From the NCBI RefSeq assembly GCF_000369005.1, contig NZ_KB849765.1:1415295-1479294 (forward strand): DNA of 64,000 bases, written 5' to 3'. Origin of the DNA: Acinetobacter beijerinckii CIP 110307. Its GTDB lineage: Bacteria > Pseudomonadota > Gammaproteobacteria > Pseudomonadales > Moraxellaceae. Below are positions 36,507 to 47,789 of this stretch, in pieces (the first letter of the stretch is position 1; the number at the start of each line of letters is the position of its first letter). Both the position numbers and the translations under genes were made by a program. The notes under the pieces were generated by a model. It saw only the letters and a list, made by a program, of their open reading frames with translations, was not told where the DNA came from and did not search any database.

Positions 36507-37043
36507 ATGGCAGCAAATGGATTTATCGAATTGCTTCGCTTATCCAAGCGAGGCAATAAACAATACGCTTCAACTCAAAATGAAGTCAGCCGTTGGTCTG
36601 GTATTGCATTTGAGATGTTAGGGCAATATTTTGTCGCTCCATTGGGGGAAATTTCGGAAGTAATATATCCACCGAAATATACTCCTGTTCCAAATACCCA
36701 AGCATGGGTGCGTGGTTTGGCAAATATTCGTGGACGATTGCTTTCAGTTTCTGATTTAACGCATTTTATTTCAGGGCAGCGGAGTCAATTTTCGCCAACA
36801 CAAAAAGTAATATGTATTAGTCATCAAGATCATTATGTTGGCTTGGTTGTAGATCAAGTTCTTGGAATCCAGCACTTTAATAAAAAGAGTTTCTTTTCTC
36901 AAAGTGCTGAAATTGACGATAAATTAAAAGATTATTGTCAAGGTTATTTCCATCAACATAATCAGCAATGGCATGTATTTTTACTGAGTCGGTTGTTGCA
37001 AAATCCTCAATATATGAATGCATCTATAAAATTTATAAACTAA
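36507..37043 (+). CDS. pilI: PilI, CheW-like adaptor of the Pil-Chp system
   Basis: 178-residue CheW-domain protein that couples the receptor PilJ to the kinase ChpA. CheW signatures include [40 protein letters not shown] and [14 protein letters not shown]. Preceded by AGGATAGGTT. It sits between pilH and pilJ as in other gammaproteobacteria. Confidence 0.92.
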   Translation: MAANGFIELLRLSKRGNKQYASTQNEVSRWSGIAFEMLGQYFVAPLGEISEVIYPPKYTPVPNTQAWVRGLANIRGRLLSVSDLTHFISGQRSQFSPTQKVICISHQDHYVGLVVDQVLGIQHFNKKSFFSQSAEIDDKLKDYCQGYFHQHNQQWHVFLLSRLLQNPQYMNASIKFIN

Positions 37044-37089
37044 TTTGTACGCTACGGAACATAAACGCGTATTCTGGGGAGAAGCTGAT

Positions 37090-39177
37090 ATGGGCTTTAA
37101 ACTTAAAAAGAAAAATGGTAGTGGCAGTGATAGTGCTGGTCAAAAAAGTGGTGGTGCGTTTCTAGAAAAGATACGAACTCAGCTTGATCAGTTTTCACGT
37201 TTATTCGGTGAAACTGAGAAATCTAAGCCAATTATTTACCGTGCTTTAATTGCTCTAGCTCTTGCAGTCATCCTCTTAATTTATCTGTTTGTGAGTGTGC
37301 CACGTTCAAATCAGTTAACACGTAGTTTGGGTGAATTACGTCTGTTATCACAAATGATTTCTCGTCAAGCAACTGAAGCGACAGCTTCGGGTACACCTGA
37401 AGCGATGAAAAGTCTTGTTGAATCAGAGAAGCGCTTTGCTGAAAACCTTGAAACTGTTGAAGATGTCTATGGTAAAGGGTCTGAAGAATACAAAAAAGTG
37501 AATGAGCTTTGGACTAATGTATCGAAAAACATTGAGTTAATTGCCTCGCAACAAAAAATTATTAACCAACTCTACGATACCAACATTTCGATCAGTGAAA
37601 CGATTCCTGAAATTCAGGCTGAATATAACTTGATGGTTGATCAAATGGTTCGTGAGAACATGCCAAGTAGTCAGGTAATTATCACGAAAAACCAAGTGTT
37701 TATTGCAGAACGTATTTTACGTTCGATTAACTCAGTATTGGTTGGAACGGATAACTCTAACGTTTCTGCAAATGACTTTGGTGCCGATATTGATACTTTT
37801 GGTGTTTACTTAAACGCTCAGCTAAATGGTAGCTCTGAATTAGGTGTAGATCGTATTTCATCACCAGATTTGCGTGAATCTGTGGACAGTATTAAATCTG
37901 ATTATGATGCTGTATTGAAATCAGCCGCTGCAACAGTTTTACAGAACGCCAATCAAATCGTTCGTGTACGTCAAGCATCTTCTCAAATTTTCTCTCAATC
38001 AGATAGTTTATTAGGTTCATTAAATACGTTGTCTGATAAAGCTGAAAGTGGTTGGGGTAATGTAATTGCAGGTGTTGTATTAATTGGTGCATTAGGTCTA
38101 TTGATTTTCTCAGCACTTCAATTGCTTGCACTACGTAGTAACACAGATAAAGAGCGTGTAACACGCTTGCAAGATGAATATGATCGTAACCAAAATGCGA
38201 TTTTACGATTACTTGATGAAATTGCCGATCTTGCAGATGGTGACTTACGTTCTTATGCAACAGTATCTGAAGATTTTACCGGAGCGATTGCTGACTCGAT
38301 TAACTTCGCGATTGATCAGTTACGTGATCTGGTATCTCGAATTACGGATACGTCTCAAGAAGTTGCTCGATATACTCAAGATACTCAGAACATTACCAAC
38401 CAGTTAGCAGAAGCATCTGAACATCAGGCACAAGAGATTGCAGGTGCATCAGCAGCGATGAACGAAATGGCGCTGTCGATTGACCAAGTATCTTCAAATG
38501 CATCAGAGTCAGCGGAAGTAGCACAACGTTCAGTACAAATTGCATCGAATGGTGCGCAAGTTGTAAACCGTTCTATTGAAGGTATGGATCATATTCGTGA
38601 GCAGATTCAAGAAACCTCTAAACGTATTAAACGTTTGGGTGAGTCATCTCAAGAAATTGGTAATATTGTCTCTTTAATTAACGACATCGCCGACCAAACG
38701 AACATCTTGGCATTAAATGCTGCAATTCAAGCATCGATGGCAGGTGAAGCAGGTCGTGGCTTCGCAGTTGTAGCAGATGAAGTACAGCGTCTTGCTGAAC
38801 GTTCAGCATCTGCAACTAAACAGATTGAGAGCTTAGTTAAAACCATTCAAACAGATACTAACGAAGCTGTAATTTCGATGGAACAAACGACTTCTGAAGT
38901 TGTGCGTGGTGCAAACTTAGCAAAAGATGCGGGTATTGCACTAGATGAAATTCAGACGGTATCAGGTGATTTGGCAAAACTTATTGAAAGCATTTCTGAT
39001 GCAGCAAAACTTCAGTCAGCATCTGCAAGTCACATTGCGACGACGATGAATGTTGTACAAGAGATTACCTCTCAGACCACGACAGCAACCTTTGATACAG
39101 CGCGCTCAGTTTCTGAGTTGGCGAATATGGCTGAATCATTACGTGAATCTGTAACTGACTTTAAGTTACCTGACTAA
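37090..39177 (+). CDS. pilJ: PilJ, methyl-accepting chemotaxis receptor for twitching
   Basis: 695-residue inner-membrane chemoreceptor of Pil-Chp. TM1 ([19 protein letters not shown], about residues 53-71), a helical periplasmic PilJ domain, TM2 ([20 protein letters not shown] near 325), HAMP-like region, and the signalling tip with [20 protein letters not shown] and [20 protein letters not shown]. The ATG at 37090 with GGGGAGAAGC upstream is chosen over the TTG at 37045. A hairpin terminator follows, before chpA. Confidence 0.95.
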   Translation: MGFKLKKKNGSGSDSAGQKSGGAFLEKIRTQLDQFSRLFGETEKSKPIIYRALIALALAVILLIYLFVSVPRSNQLTRSLGELRLLSQMISRQATEATASGTPEAMKSLVESEKRFAENLETVEDVYGKGSEEYKKVNELWTNVSKNIELIASQQKIINQLYDTNISISETIPEIQAEYNLMVDQMVRENMPSSQVIITKNQVFIAERILRSINSVLVGTDNSNVSANDFGADIDTFGVYLNAQLNGSSELGVDRISSPDLRESVDSIKSDYDAVLKSAAATVLQNANQIVRVRQASSQIFSQSDSLLGSLNTLSDKAESGWGNVIAGVVLIGALGLLIFSALQLLALRSNTDKERVTRLQDEYDRNQNAILRLLDEIADLADGDLRSYATVSEDFTGAIADSINFAIDQLRDLVSRITDTSQEVARYTQDTQNITNQLAEASEHQAQEIAGASAAMNEMALSIDQVSSNASESAEVAQRSVQIASNGAQVVNRSIEGMDHIREQIQETSKRIKRLGESSQEIGNIVSLINDIADQTNILALNAAIQASMAGEAGRGFAVVADEVQRLAERSASATKQIESLVKTIQTDTNEAVISMEQTTSEVVRGANLAKDAGIALDEIQTVSGDLAKLIESISDAAKLQSASASHIATTMNVVQEITSQTTTATFDTARSVSELANMAESLRESVTDFKLPD

Positions 39178-39186
39178 GCAGCATAG

Positions 39187-39219
39187 GGAAGGCAGATGGG
39201 GTGTCTGCCTTCCTTTTTT
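39187..39219 (+). terminator. Intrinsic terminator between pilJ and chpA
   Basis: Stem GGAAGGCAGA/TCTGCCTTCC with a 7-base loop and TTTTTT. It lies inside what is usually treated as one operon. Confidence 0.85.
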
Positions 39220-39331
39220 ATAGAGATGTAGATTATCTTGGCAAGATGATGATGAAACCAAACAACGTCTTGAATGATAGATACACGTAATTTTTAGCCA
39301 CAGTTAGTGGATAAAAACTAAAGAAGCCGCT

Positions 39332-42300
39332 ATGAAAGAAATATTAAAAACGTTAGTTGAAACAATGACGCTTCCTGAAGATAGTTATCTTGAGCAAGAC
39401 GCAGAAATTCTCGAAATTTTTATTGAAGAATTAGATGAGATTTTTGTTGAGCTAGAGCCATTACTCGTTCAATGGAAAGAACAGCCGAATCAACAGGATG
39501 TGCTAACTGATATTCGTCGTCATTTCCATACCTTAAAAGGTTCTGGGCGTATGGTCGGTGCAAAGTCGTCTGGTGAATTGGCATGGACTGTTGAAGATAC
39601 TTTAAATCGAGTGCTAGCAGGAACAATTTCATTAACAAATGAAATTCAATGCTACGTAAAAGCGATTGTTAATATCTATCGCTTTAAGCTCGCTCATGAT
39701 TTTAAATCGGTTCAAAAACATCAAATAGATTTAAGACCTTTGGTCTTACTTGGGCAGCAATTACAACAGCAACAAAGCTTAGAGCCTGCTTTAATAGATT
39801 TACTGCTACTGGCAGATCAATTAACTGATGATTCTGTGATTACCGATTTAGAGTTCGTAAGTGATCAATTCAATACTGAGCCATTAGATTCGGTTGATAT
39901 TGAAGAGCCACAAGTGATCAATCTTGAAGATGATGGCTTATTAAAAGAAACCTTGGCGATCTTCTTGGAAGAAGCAGAGGATCATTTAGCAACAATCGAT
40001 CAATTCTTAATTAATGATCGTCCGTCAAATGAAAATTACAATACTTTAATTCGAGCACTGCACACATTACGTGGTAGTTCCGCAATGGCGCATGTTAATC
40101 ATGTGTTTGATGCGAGCTCTAAAGTTGAAAACTTATTTAAAACATTATTACAAGAAGAGTTGGATTCTAGTTCAGATGAAACTGCGCTGTTAACTCACTA
40201 TGCACAATTTGTACGTGATTATTTACATACATTAAAGCATGAAGGTTCAGAGCAGAAATGTAGTGAAATCTATGACACCTTTAATGTGGCGTGGGATAGT
40301 TACGATTTCCAATTAGAAGAAAAACATGGTGATGCGGTTCGTCCACAAGGTCTAGTTTCACAGTTATTAGAATTAAATATTAATGATTTATTGGATGTTG
40401 AATTTGATTTTGAAAAGCGAGCTCGTGACGAGTTCCCTCGTTATATTCAAACATTAAGCCAACAAACTGAACTGTTATTACAACATACCCATCATCATGC
40501 AACGATTGGTATGTACCAGTATACCAGTCTATTGCGTTCTAGTTATCAAGATCTCTTATTTAAGCCTGATCTTTTAAATATTGATTATGCTTTTGAGTTA
40601 TATCATCAAGTTCATCAACAGTTTATACAATTGTTTGATACTTTGGCTGCTGGGCAGCGGGTGACATTAAGTAAAACCCATGAGCGTGTTTTAAATGAAT
40701 TAAGTTCATTTACCCAACAGAATATTGAGCTTTTAGAGCCAGTTGATACAACATCTACTGAGCAATATCAACAGTCGAATACTATTCAAGATACTGATGA
40801 ACAAGTAGCTTCTTCTATTGATATTACTGATTTAGCAGCACAATTCGCATTAGATAAACAACAAATTGAATCTAGCGAATCAAATCGAGATTTTGATCCT
40901 GATTTACTTGATATTTTCCTTGAGGAAGCTGATGAGTTATTGGGTGGTATAGATGCTGATTTAAATAGTTGGGCTGCTGATCAACAAAATATAAATGCAC
41001 TCAAAAATTTAATGCGTCATTTGCACACCTTGAAGGGTGGCTCAAATATGATTCAAGCGCGTCATATTGGTTTGATTGCGCATGAGTTAGAGACCATTTA
41101 TGAAAAGTTGATTAATCTACAGTTACAACCATCTAGTCAGCTTATTGCTGTTATCCGTGCTGTACAAGATGATATTGCAGATCGAATTCAAACGATTCGT
41201 GATCAGAAAGTTGATTATCCATCAACACATGTATTAGCAATATTAAATAACTTCGATCAGTTAGAAAGTACCAGCGTTGCTGTACTTGATATTGTAGATG
41301 AAGATCAAACATCAGAAAATGAAATTGAAAGTTTAAGATTTAACGACACTGTTTTTGAAACTGAAATTACTCAATCTAGTCATGCTGTTAATGTTTCTCA
41401 AACGGATAATCAGCCTTCTACAATTGATGTGACAGCCTTAGCGGCACAGTTAACTTTAGACAAACAGCAGTTACAGTCTGATCAAGCAAATCGAGATTTT
41501 GATCCAGACCTATTAGATATTTTCTTAGAAGAAGCAGATGAATTGTTGGCAGGTATTGATACTGATCTCAACAGTTGGACTTCTGACCATCAAAATATTA
41601 ATGCTTTGAAAAACTTAATGCGTTATCTACACACCTTAAAAGGTGGCTCAAATATGATTCAAGCACGTCATATTGGTTTGATTGCGCATGAGTTAGAAAC
41701 AATTTATGAAAAACTGATTAATCAACAAATACAGCCTACAGCTTACTTGGTTGCATTAATTCGTATTGTTCAGGATGATATTGCAGATCGTATTCAAACG
41801 ATTAGAGATCAGCATGTTGATTATCCATCAACTAATGTCATCAACCTTCTACAACAATCTGATCAGACTGCTACGAGTGATCTTGAGATTGCGAGCTTAG
41901 AAGAGCAAACCGAAGATCTAACACAAATTGAACATTCTCAAATTGACAGTAGTGCATTTGAGTTAGCGGCTGATACATCAGAAATCGTACTGAATGATCA
42001 GCATGAAGTTGAAGATACTTCGTCTCTTGAAACCATTGCTGAAGTTCAGCAACGTAATGAAGATGATGAAGTTCGTTCTTTGGTTGAAGAGACATTCTTT
42101 GAAGAAGCTGAAGAGCTATTAGAACAAGCAAAAACTTTGTTGAAACAATGGATTGATCAGCGCGGTAACCGTAGTTTATTGTTACAACTCCAACGTAATG
42201 CCCACAGTTTAAAAGGTGGCGCTCGCATGGCGGAGTTGGATGCGATTGCTATTATTGCTTATCATCTTGAGAATGCATTCGAGCAATTTGGTGTCCATCA

Positions 42301-44395
42301 TTTTAATTCTAATGTGTATGACAATTTGCTCAACACAGCTCTTGCTTGGCTAAATGATGCGATATTTAAGCGTCAATATGCAAACTTTGATGGTTTAAAA
42401 CAAAGCTTAGAAAATATGGAGTTTGTAGATGTTTCTGCAAAACTTCCACAAAAGCTTTCTGCTAAAGATATCTTTACACCTGAATATACGATGGAATTTG
42501 TTCAGGGTGATGGTACTGAACCACCTTCAATGTTGGGTGAGTGGGAAACGACAGAGCGAAATGAACAAAATAATGAGATGATTCGTGTTTCCGCAGATGT
42601 CATTGAGAAAATGATTGATCTGTCGGGTGAAAATGCAATTAACCGTTCACGTATTGAAATGGATCTTGGTCAGTTAGGTGGGACATTGACTGAGATGGAA
42701 CTTGCAATCAAACGTTTGGCTGATCAGTTGCGCCGAATGGAGGGCGAGTTAGAAAGTCAAATTATTGCTCGTCATGGTGGAGAAAACTCCCGCTATGCTG
42801 ATTTTGATCCATTAGAAATGGACCAATATTCATCATTAAATCAGTTGTCTAAGTCTCTTGCTGAATCGGCATCGGATTTGGTCGATTTTAAAACCACACT
42901 TTCTGAGAAAATCCGTGATACGGAAGGTTTGCTATTGCAACAATCACGTATTCAAGCTGAAATTCAAGAAAGTTTGATGCGTACCCGTCTAGTTCCTTTC
43001 TCTCGTTTATTGCCACGTTTACAGCGTATTGTGCGCCAAACTGCATCTACCCTAAATCGCCCAACTGAGTTAATTGTCAACAATACCGAGGGTGAATTAG
43101 ATCGCAGTATTTTGGAGCGCTTGGTTTCACCATTTGAACATATGCTTCGTAATGCGATTGACCATGGTATCGAAGACCGTGAACAACGTTTACAAACCAA
43201 GAAGCCAGAAACAGGTCATATTGTTTTAAATATTGGTCGTCAAGGTACGGATGTTGTCGTTACATTCAGTGATGATGGTAAAGGAATTGATGTTAATCGT
43301 ATCAAGCAAAAGGCGATCCAAACTGGATTGATGACCAAAGATCAGAAGCTTGATCAGGAAGAAATTCTACAATTTATCTTCCATCCTGGTTTTAGTACAG
43401 CAGCAGAAGTGACTCAGATTTCTGGTCGTGGTGTCGGTCTAGATGTAGTACAAAGTGATATTAAAGCTTTAGGTGGTCATGTTAGTGTCGATTCGACTCT
43501 AGGAAAAGGTACGACCTTTACGATTCGCGTACCAACGACAGTAGCGGTCAGTGATGCCTTAATGGTTAAAGCGGGCGATCAGCAATTTGCATTCCCATTG
43601 GCGCAAATTGATCGTATTGTTCGTATTTCGCCAACAGCTCTAGAAGAGTATTTTGAGAGTAAAGAGGATTACTTCAAAATTGATCAAGAACGCTATCGCT
43701 TACGTTATTTATCTGAATTTGTGGCTGGACAGCCTATTCCACGCTTACATGGGGTTGTCCATTCATTACCTGTACTATTGGTTAAAGGTGCGCAAGGTCA
43801 AACAACAGCATTACTTGTGGATCAATTGATTGGTTCTCGTGGTCAAATTGTTGTAAAACCAATTGGACAACAATTCTCTAGTATTGGGGTCATTGCGGGT
43901 GCAACGATTCTGGGTGATGGTCAAGTCTGCTTGATTTTGGATGGTCAAAATATTGCGAGACATGCACAGTCAACTAATCGTAGCAAACAAGCAGATGAAA
44001 CCTATACTAAGCAACGTTATGACGAACGTCGTTTGATCATGATTGTGGATGACTCAGTCACAGTTCGTAAGGTTACTTCTCGTTTGTTAGAACGCCAAGG
44101 TTATGATGTTGTGACAGCGAAAGATGGTGTCGATGCGATTGAGCAGTTAGAAACCATTAAGCCAGACTTGATGTTGCTTGATATTGAAATGCCTCGTATG
44201 GATGGTTTTGAGGTTACAAACCTTGTACGCCATCATGAATTGCATCGTGATTTGCCGATCATTATGATTACTTCTCGTACCGGTGAGAAACATCGTGAAC
44301 GAGCACTATCACTAGGTGTGAATCAATATATGGGTAAACCTTTCCAAGAAGAAGCTCTCTTGGAAAATGTTGAAAGCTTACTCGCAGTGCGCTAA
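39332..44395 (+). CDS. chpA: ChpA, hybrid chemotaxis histidine kinase of the Pil-Chp system
   Basis: Giant CheA-type kinase, 1,687 residues, central to type IV pilus control. Five Hpt domains have an intact phospho-His: His66 (HTLKGSGR), His244 (HTLRGSSA), His565 and His767 (both HTLKGGSN), His958 (HSLKGGAR). Then come the dimerisation helix, the HATPase (EHMLRNAIDHGIED near 1268; FSDDGKGID; GRGVGLDVV), a CheW domain (KAGDQQFAFPLAQIDRIVRI near 1410), and a C-terminal receiver (MIVDDS, LLDIEMPRMDG, YMGKPF). The third and fourth Hpt units are an internal duplication. A hairpin after pilJ suggests its transcription can be uncoupled from pilGHIJ. Confidence 0.95.
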   Translation: MKEILKTLVETMTLPEDSYLEQDAEILEIFIEELDEIFVELEPLLVQWKEQPNQQDVLTDIRRHFHTLKGSGRMVGAKSSGELAWTVEDTLNRVLAGTISLTNEIQCYVKAIVNIYRFKLAHDFKSVQKHQIDLRPLVLLGQQLQQQQSLEPALIDLLLLADQLTDDSVITDLEFVSDQFNTEPLDSVDIEEPQVINLEDDGLLKETLAIFLEEAEDHLATIDQFLINDRPSNENYNTLIRALHTLRGSSAMAHVNHVFDASSKVENLFKTLLQEELDSSSDETALLTHYAQFVRDYLHTLKHEGSEQKCSEIYDTFNVAWDSYDFQLEEKHGDAVRPQGLVSQLLELNINDLLDVEFDFEKRARDEFPRYIQTLSQQTELLLQHTHHHATIGMYQYTSLLRSSYQDLLFKPDLLNIDYAFELYHQVHQQFIQLFDTLAAGQRVTLSKTHERVLNELSSFTQQNIELLEPVDTTSTEQYQQSNTIQDTDEQVASSIDITDLAAQFALDKQQIESSESNRDFDPDLLDIFLEEADELLGGIDADLNSWAADQQNINALKNLMRHLHTLKGGSNMIQARHIGLIAHELETIYEKLINLQLQPSSQLIAVIRAVQDDIADRIQTIRDQKVDYPSTHVLAILNNFDQLESTSVAVLDIVDEDQTSENEIESLRFNDTVFETEITQSSHAVNVSQTDNQPSTIDVTALAAQLTLDKQQLQSDQANRDFDPDLLDIFLEEADELLAGIDTDLNSWTSDHQNINALKNLMRYLHTLKGGSNMIQARHIGLIAHELETIYEKLINQQIQPTAYLVALIRIVQDDIADRIQTIRDQHVDYPSTNVINLLQQSDQTATSDLEIASLEEQTEDLTQIEHSQIDSSAFELAADTSEIVLNDQHEVEDTSSLETIAEVQQRNEDDEVRSLVEETFFEEAEELLEQAKTLLKQWIDQRGNRSLLLQLQRNAHSLKGGARMAELDAIAIIAYHLENAFEQFGVHHFNSNVYDNLLNTALAWLNDAIFKRQYANFDGLKQSLENMEFVDVSAKLPQKLSAKDIFTPEYTMEFVQGDGTEPPSMLGEWETTERNEQNNEMIRVSADVIEKMIDLSGENAINRSRIEMDLGQLGGTLTEMELAIKRLADQLRRMEGELESQIIARHGGENSRYADFDPLEMDQYSSLNQLSKSLAESASDLVDFKTTLSEKIRDTEGLLLQQSRIQAEIQESLMRTRLVPFSRLLPRLQRIVRQTASTLNRPTELIVNNTEGELDRSILERLVSPFEHMLRNAIDHGIEDREQRLQTKKPETGHIVLNIGRQGTDVVVTFSDDGKGIDVNRIKQKAIQTGLMTKDQKLDQEEILQFIFHPGFSTAAEVTQISGRGVGLDVVQSDIKALGGHVSVDSTLGKGTTFTIRVPTTVAVSDALMVKAGDQQFAFPLAQIDRIVRISPTALEEYFESKEDYFKIDQERYRLRYLSEFVAGQPIPRLHGVVHSLPVLLVKGAQGQTTALLVDQLIGSRGQIVVKPIGQQFSSIGVIAGATILGDGQVCLILDGQNIARHAQSTNRSKQADETYTKQRYDERRLIMIVDDSVTVRKVTSRLLERQGYDVVTAKDGVDAIEQLETIKPDLMLLDIEMPRMDGFEVTNLVRHHELHRDLPIIMITSRTGEKHRERALSLGVNQYMGKPFQEEALLENVESLLAVR
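40814..41866 (+). repeat. Tandem duplication of an Hpt unit inside chpA
   Basis: Unit 1 (40814-41260) and unit 2 (41420-41866) encode near-identical 149-residue segments offset by exactly 606 bases, from IDxTxLAAQ through FDPDLLDIFLEEADELL and GGSNMIQARHIGLIAHELET to VDYPST. DNA differs mainly at synonymous positions, so the duplication is not brand new. Confidence 0.9.
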
Positions 44396-44408
44396 GAGGT
44401 GAAAAAGA

Positions 44409-44864
44409 ATGGCTAAGAAAGGCGCAAACCCAACATTGGGTCAAATTAATCAGCAAGAGTTACAGCACTTAATTACGGTATCTACTGGATTTATCGATGC
44501 CTATATTATTCAGTGTCATCAGAAAGTTCCGATGTTATTACCACAAAATATTGTGTTATCTGCAATGGATACTGAAACCAACGTTGATCATATTGAATGG
44601 CATGATTTAAAACTTCCAGTTTTTGCTGTGAATGATCCTAATCATAAAGAAGGTGTGGCTTTAGTGATTGAAGGAGATGATGTCTCTGAACGTTTTGCAT
44701 TGGTTTGCAATGAAATGCCTGAATCAATTCGTGTACGTATCTCTGAAATTGTTGATGATGAAATAGATGTTGACGATAATAAGGTATTTAAATATGTAAA
44801 AATGGGGGAGCAGCAGTTTTATGTTCCTCACTTGCAAAATATTCAAACCCAACTTGGGTTGTAA
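44409..44864 (+). CDS. CheW-like (ChpC-like) adaptor downstream of chpA
   Basis: 151-residue protein, 13 bases after chpA with AGAGGTG before the ATG, so clearly part of the Pil-Chp unit. The fold reads like a shortened CheW domain: VPMLLPQNIVLSAMDTE, WHDLKLPVFAVND, VALVIEGDDVSERFALVCNE and an acidic DDEIDVDD stretch. By position it corresponds to ChpC, but similarity is weak and I leave the symbol blank. Probably links an additional receptor to ChpA. Confidence 0.7.
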   Translation: MAKKGANPTLGQINQQELQHLITVSTGFIDAYIIQCHQKVPMLLPQNIVLSAMDTETNVDHIEWHDLKLPVFAVNDPNHKEGVALVIEGDDVSERFALVCNEMPESIRVRISEIVDDEIDVDDNKVFKYVKMGEQQFYVPHLQNIQTQLGL

Positions 44865-44902
44865 ATAAAAAAAGGAGCTTTCAAAAGCTCCTTTTTATTT
44901 TA
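44863..44902 (+). terminator. Bidirectional terminator, Pil-Chp unit / dapE
   Basis: Stem GGAGCTT/AAGCTCC extended by A and T runs; lies between convergent genes. Confidence 0.88.
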
Positions 44903-44912
44903 AATCAAATCA

Positions 44913-46097
<1,185 letters not shown>

Positions 46098-46116
46098 TTA
46101 AGAAGAAAGGTATGTC

Positions 46117-46150
46117 AAAATAAACCTTATCTAAGAATAGATAAGGTTTA
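46117..46150 (-). terminator. Terminator after the entericidin-like gene
   Basis: Perfect 12-bp stem 46121-46132 with 46139-46150, followed by TTTT on the minus strand. Confidence 0.75.
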
Positions 46151-46170
46151 ATGCAGCTTGTTCGGCTAAA

Positions 46171-46311
46171 TTACATTTTATCTTGAGTTTTTTCAGCAGT
46201 TTGACTCACTTTATCACCAGCTTTAGAAACATCTTGCCCAAAGCCTTTAAACGTATTACAACCAGTTAGAACAAAAGCAGTCATGATTGAAGCAACTAAG
46301 ATTTTTTTCAT
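46171..46311 (-). CDS. Entericidin-like small lipoprotein
   Basis: 46 residues: lipoprotein signal (KKILVASIMTAFVLTGC, lipobox LTGC with Cys18), then NTFKGFGQDVSKAGDKVSQT, a short amphipathic helix typical of EcnA/EcnB peptides. GGAGA lies six bases before the second of two adjacent ATGs, so 46311 is chosen. Only one copy is visible, with no second entericidin to form an antidote/toxin pair. Attached to a membrane by lipidation; role in envelope stress or bacteriolysis is family-level inference. Confidence 0.8.
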   Translation of the reverse strand: MKKILVASIMTAFVLTGCNTFKGFGQDVSKAGDKVSQTAEKTQDKM

Positions 46312-46432
46312 CATCTTCTCCGTTTAAATGTAATTATGATGTTCATCAAGGCTAAAAAAAAACGCGTAAAATGAACATGATGGTTTGTTGGTAGATGTGT
46401 TATAAAATGTTACTTTATAAAAAATGATTTGA

Positions 46433-47293
46433 TTAAGTACCACTTAATAAAATAGCTGGATTGCGAAACATATAAAATTGCGGCTCAGTTTCTTCTGAGT
46501 AATAAAGACCATTTGTCCACCATTTTGCTGCTTCAGAAGAGGGTGCATCGTTTTGACATAACCATTCTTGCCGCTGTAAACGATAAAATGATGTACTTGG
46601 GATTTTTGTTCCCCAGTAACCCAAACGACGTTCTGTATTTATCCAATCAGGCAATGCTGGATTATTTTGCTCAAATGGGATAAATAATTGACCTTTTACC
46701 ACAGCTATTTTTCTTTGAATTGTATGTTCTAAAGCTTGTGAAAACTGAAATTGACGATCGGTAAAATGTTGTAATTTCCTTTGTAATGTATCTTCCCGAT
46801 TGAGACCAAACCATTGATCTAAACTGAGTTGATCTTCTCCAAGATAAAATTTTAACGCAACTTCCCAATGTTCAATCTCATTTGATATTGTATTGAGTAC
46901 CACAAAATCAAGCTCACCCAAGGTGGTAGCACCATTAATTTTCTGGATGCTATGTCCTAAAAGTTGATAAGGGTGATAAGCGTTATCTAATAACCAAAAC
47001 CACAATAAATTTTCAAAACGTAGTCCTAGACGGGTGCTTTTCAACCGAGAGAGGAAATCAATTAAAACATGCGGCGCTTGATCAAGTTCATGTAAACGTA
47101 TTTCGTATGAATCATAGTAAGTTCGCCATTCATGATTATGATGTAATTCAAAGTCATTTTTTATGTTTAGTTCTGTTGGGATGTTGATCAAAATATTTGG
47201 ACTGGCGATACAAAATGCAAGTTGCCGAACAATTGGCGTCTTAAATTGAGTCCATGGTTCAAAATATTTTTTTTGAGAAATCGCTTTAATCAT
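46433..47293 (-). CDS. DUF1853 family protein
   Basis: 286-residue DUF1853 protein of unknown function. Characteristic blocks are LGLRFENLLWFWLLDN, the core TTLGELDFVVLN...HWEVALKFYLG (residues about 140-168) and WWTNGLYYSEETEPQFYM-type C-terminal sequence. The spacing of Glu-Leu-Asp, Glu and Lys in the core resembles a PD-(D/E)XK nuclease-type active site, which is my inference from the pattern. Divergent from the YbaN-like gene. Confidence 0.85.
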   Translation of the reverse strand: MIKAISQKKYFEPWTQFKTPIVRQLAFCIASPNILINIPTELNIKNDFELHHNHEWRTYYDSYEIRLHELDQAPHVLIDFLSRLKSTRLGLRFENLLWFWLLDNAYHPYQLLGHSIQKINGATTLGELDFVVLNTISNEIEHWEVALKFYLGEDQLSLDQWFGLNREDTLQRKLQHFTDRQFQFSQALEHTIQRKIAVVKGQLFIPFEQNNPALPDWINTERRLGYWGTKIPSTSFYRLQRQEWLCQNDAPSSEAAKWWTNGLYYSEETEPQFYMFRNPAILLSGT

Positions 47294-47393
47294 TAGTTAA
47301 CCCAATTGTGGAAATAAGCGTGCTAAGTTTAAGAAAGCAGCGAAAAAACAATTTATACTAGCACGCTTGGATTAGCTTATTGGTTATGGCTCA

Positions 47394-47777
47394 ATGAAAA
47401 CTTTGTTCTGGCGAAGTCTAGTGGTAATTTTTATTACGCTCGGCATTATTGGTGCAATATTGCCAGGTATGCCAACAACGGTTTTCTTGATTTTAGCTGC
47501 TTGGGCTGCATCTAAAGGATGGCCAGAAATGGATGCTTGGTTATTGAATCATCCTAAGTATGGTTTTACCTTACGGAATTGGCGAGAAAATGGAACAGTG
47601 CCACGTAAAGCGAAATGGATCGCCAGTATTATGATGCTGCTTAGCGGTATTATAATGTTATTTACCAATGCGCCATTTTTAGTAAAAGTATTTACAGATT
47701 TAACAATGTTAATCGTAGCAATTTGGTTGTGGATGCGACCAGAGTCGAAAGTTGAGCTAGAACCCAATCAAAAGTAG
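47394..47777 (+). CDS. YbaN family inner membrane protein (DUF454)
   Basis: 127 residues with three to four membrane segments: LVVIFITLGIIGAILPGMPT, the conserved PTTVFLILAAWAASKGWPEM loop, IASIMMLLSGIIMLF and LTMLIVAIWLWMRPE. The motif NHPKYGFTLRNWRENGTVPR is diagnostic of DUF454. Function unknown. Confidence 0.9.
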   Translation: MKTLFWRSLVVIFITLGIIGAILPGMPTTVFLILAAWAASKGWPEMDAWLLNHPKYGFTLRNWRENGTVPRKAKWIASIMMLLSGIIMLFTNAPFLVKVFTDLTMLIVAIWLWMRPESKVELEPNQK

Positions 47778-47789
47778 GTTGCTCAGCTA

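Noticed and set aside
40814-41866. Repeat inside chpA as a mobile insertion
   Set aside because: It stays in frame, encodes a complete Hpt domain each time, and lacks terminal repeats or target-site duplications; a gene-internal duplication explains it.
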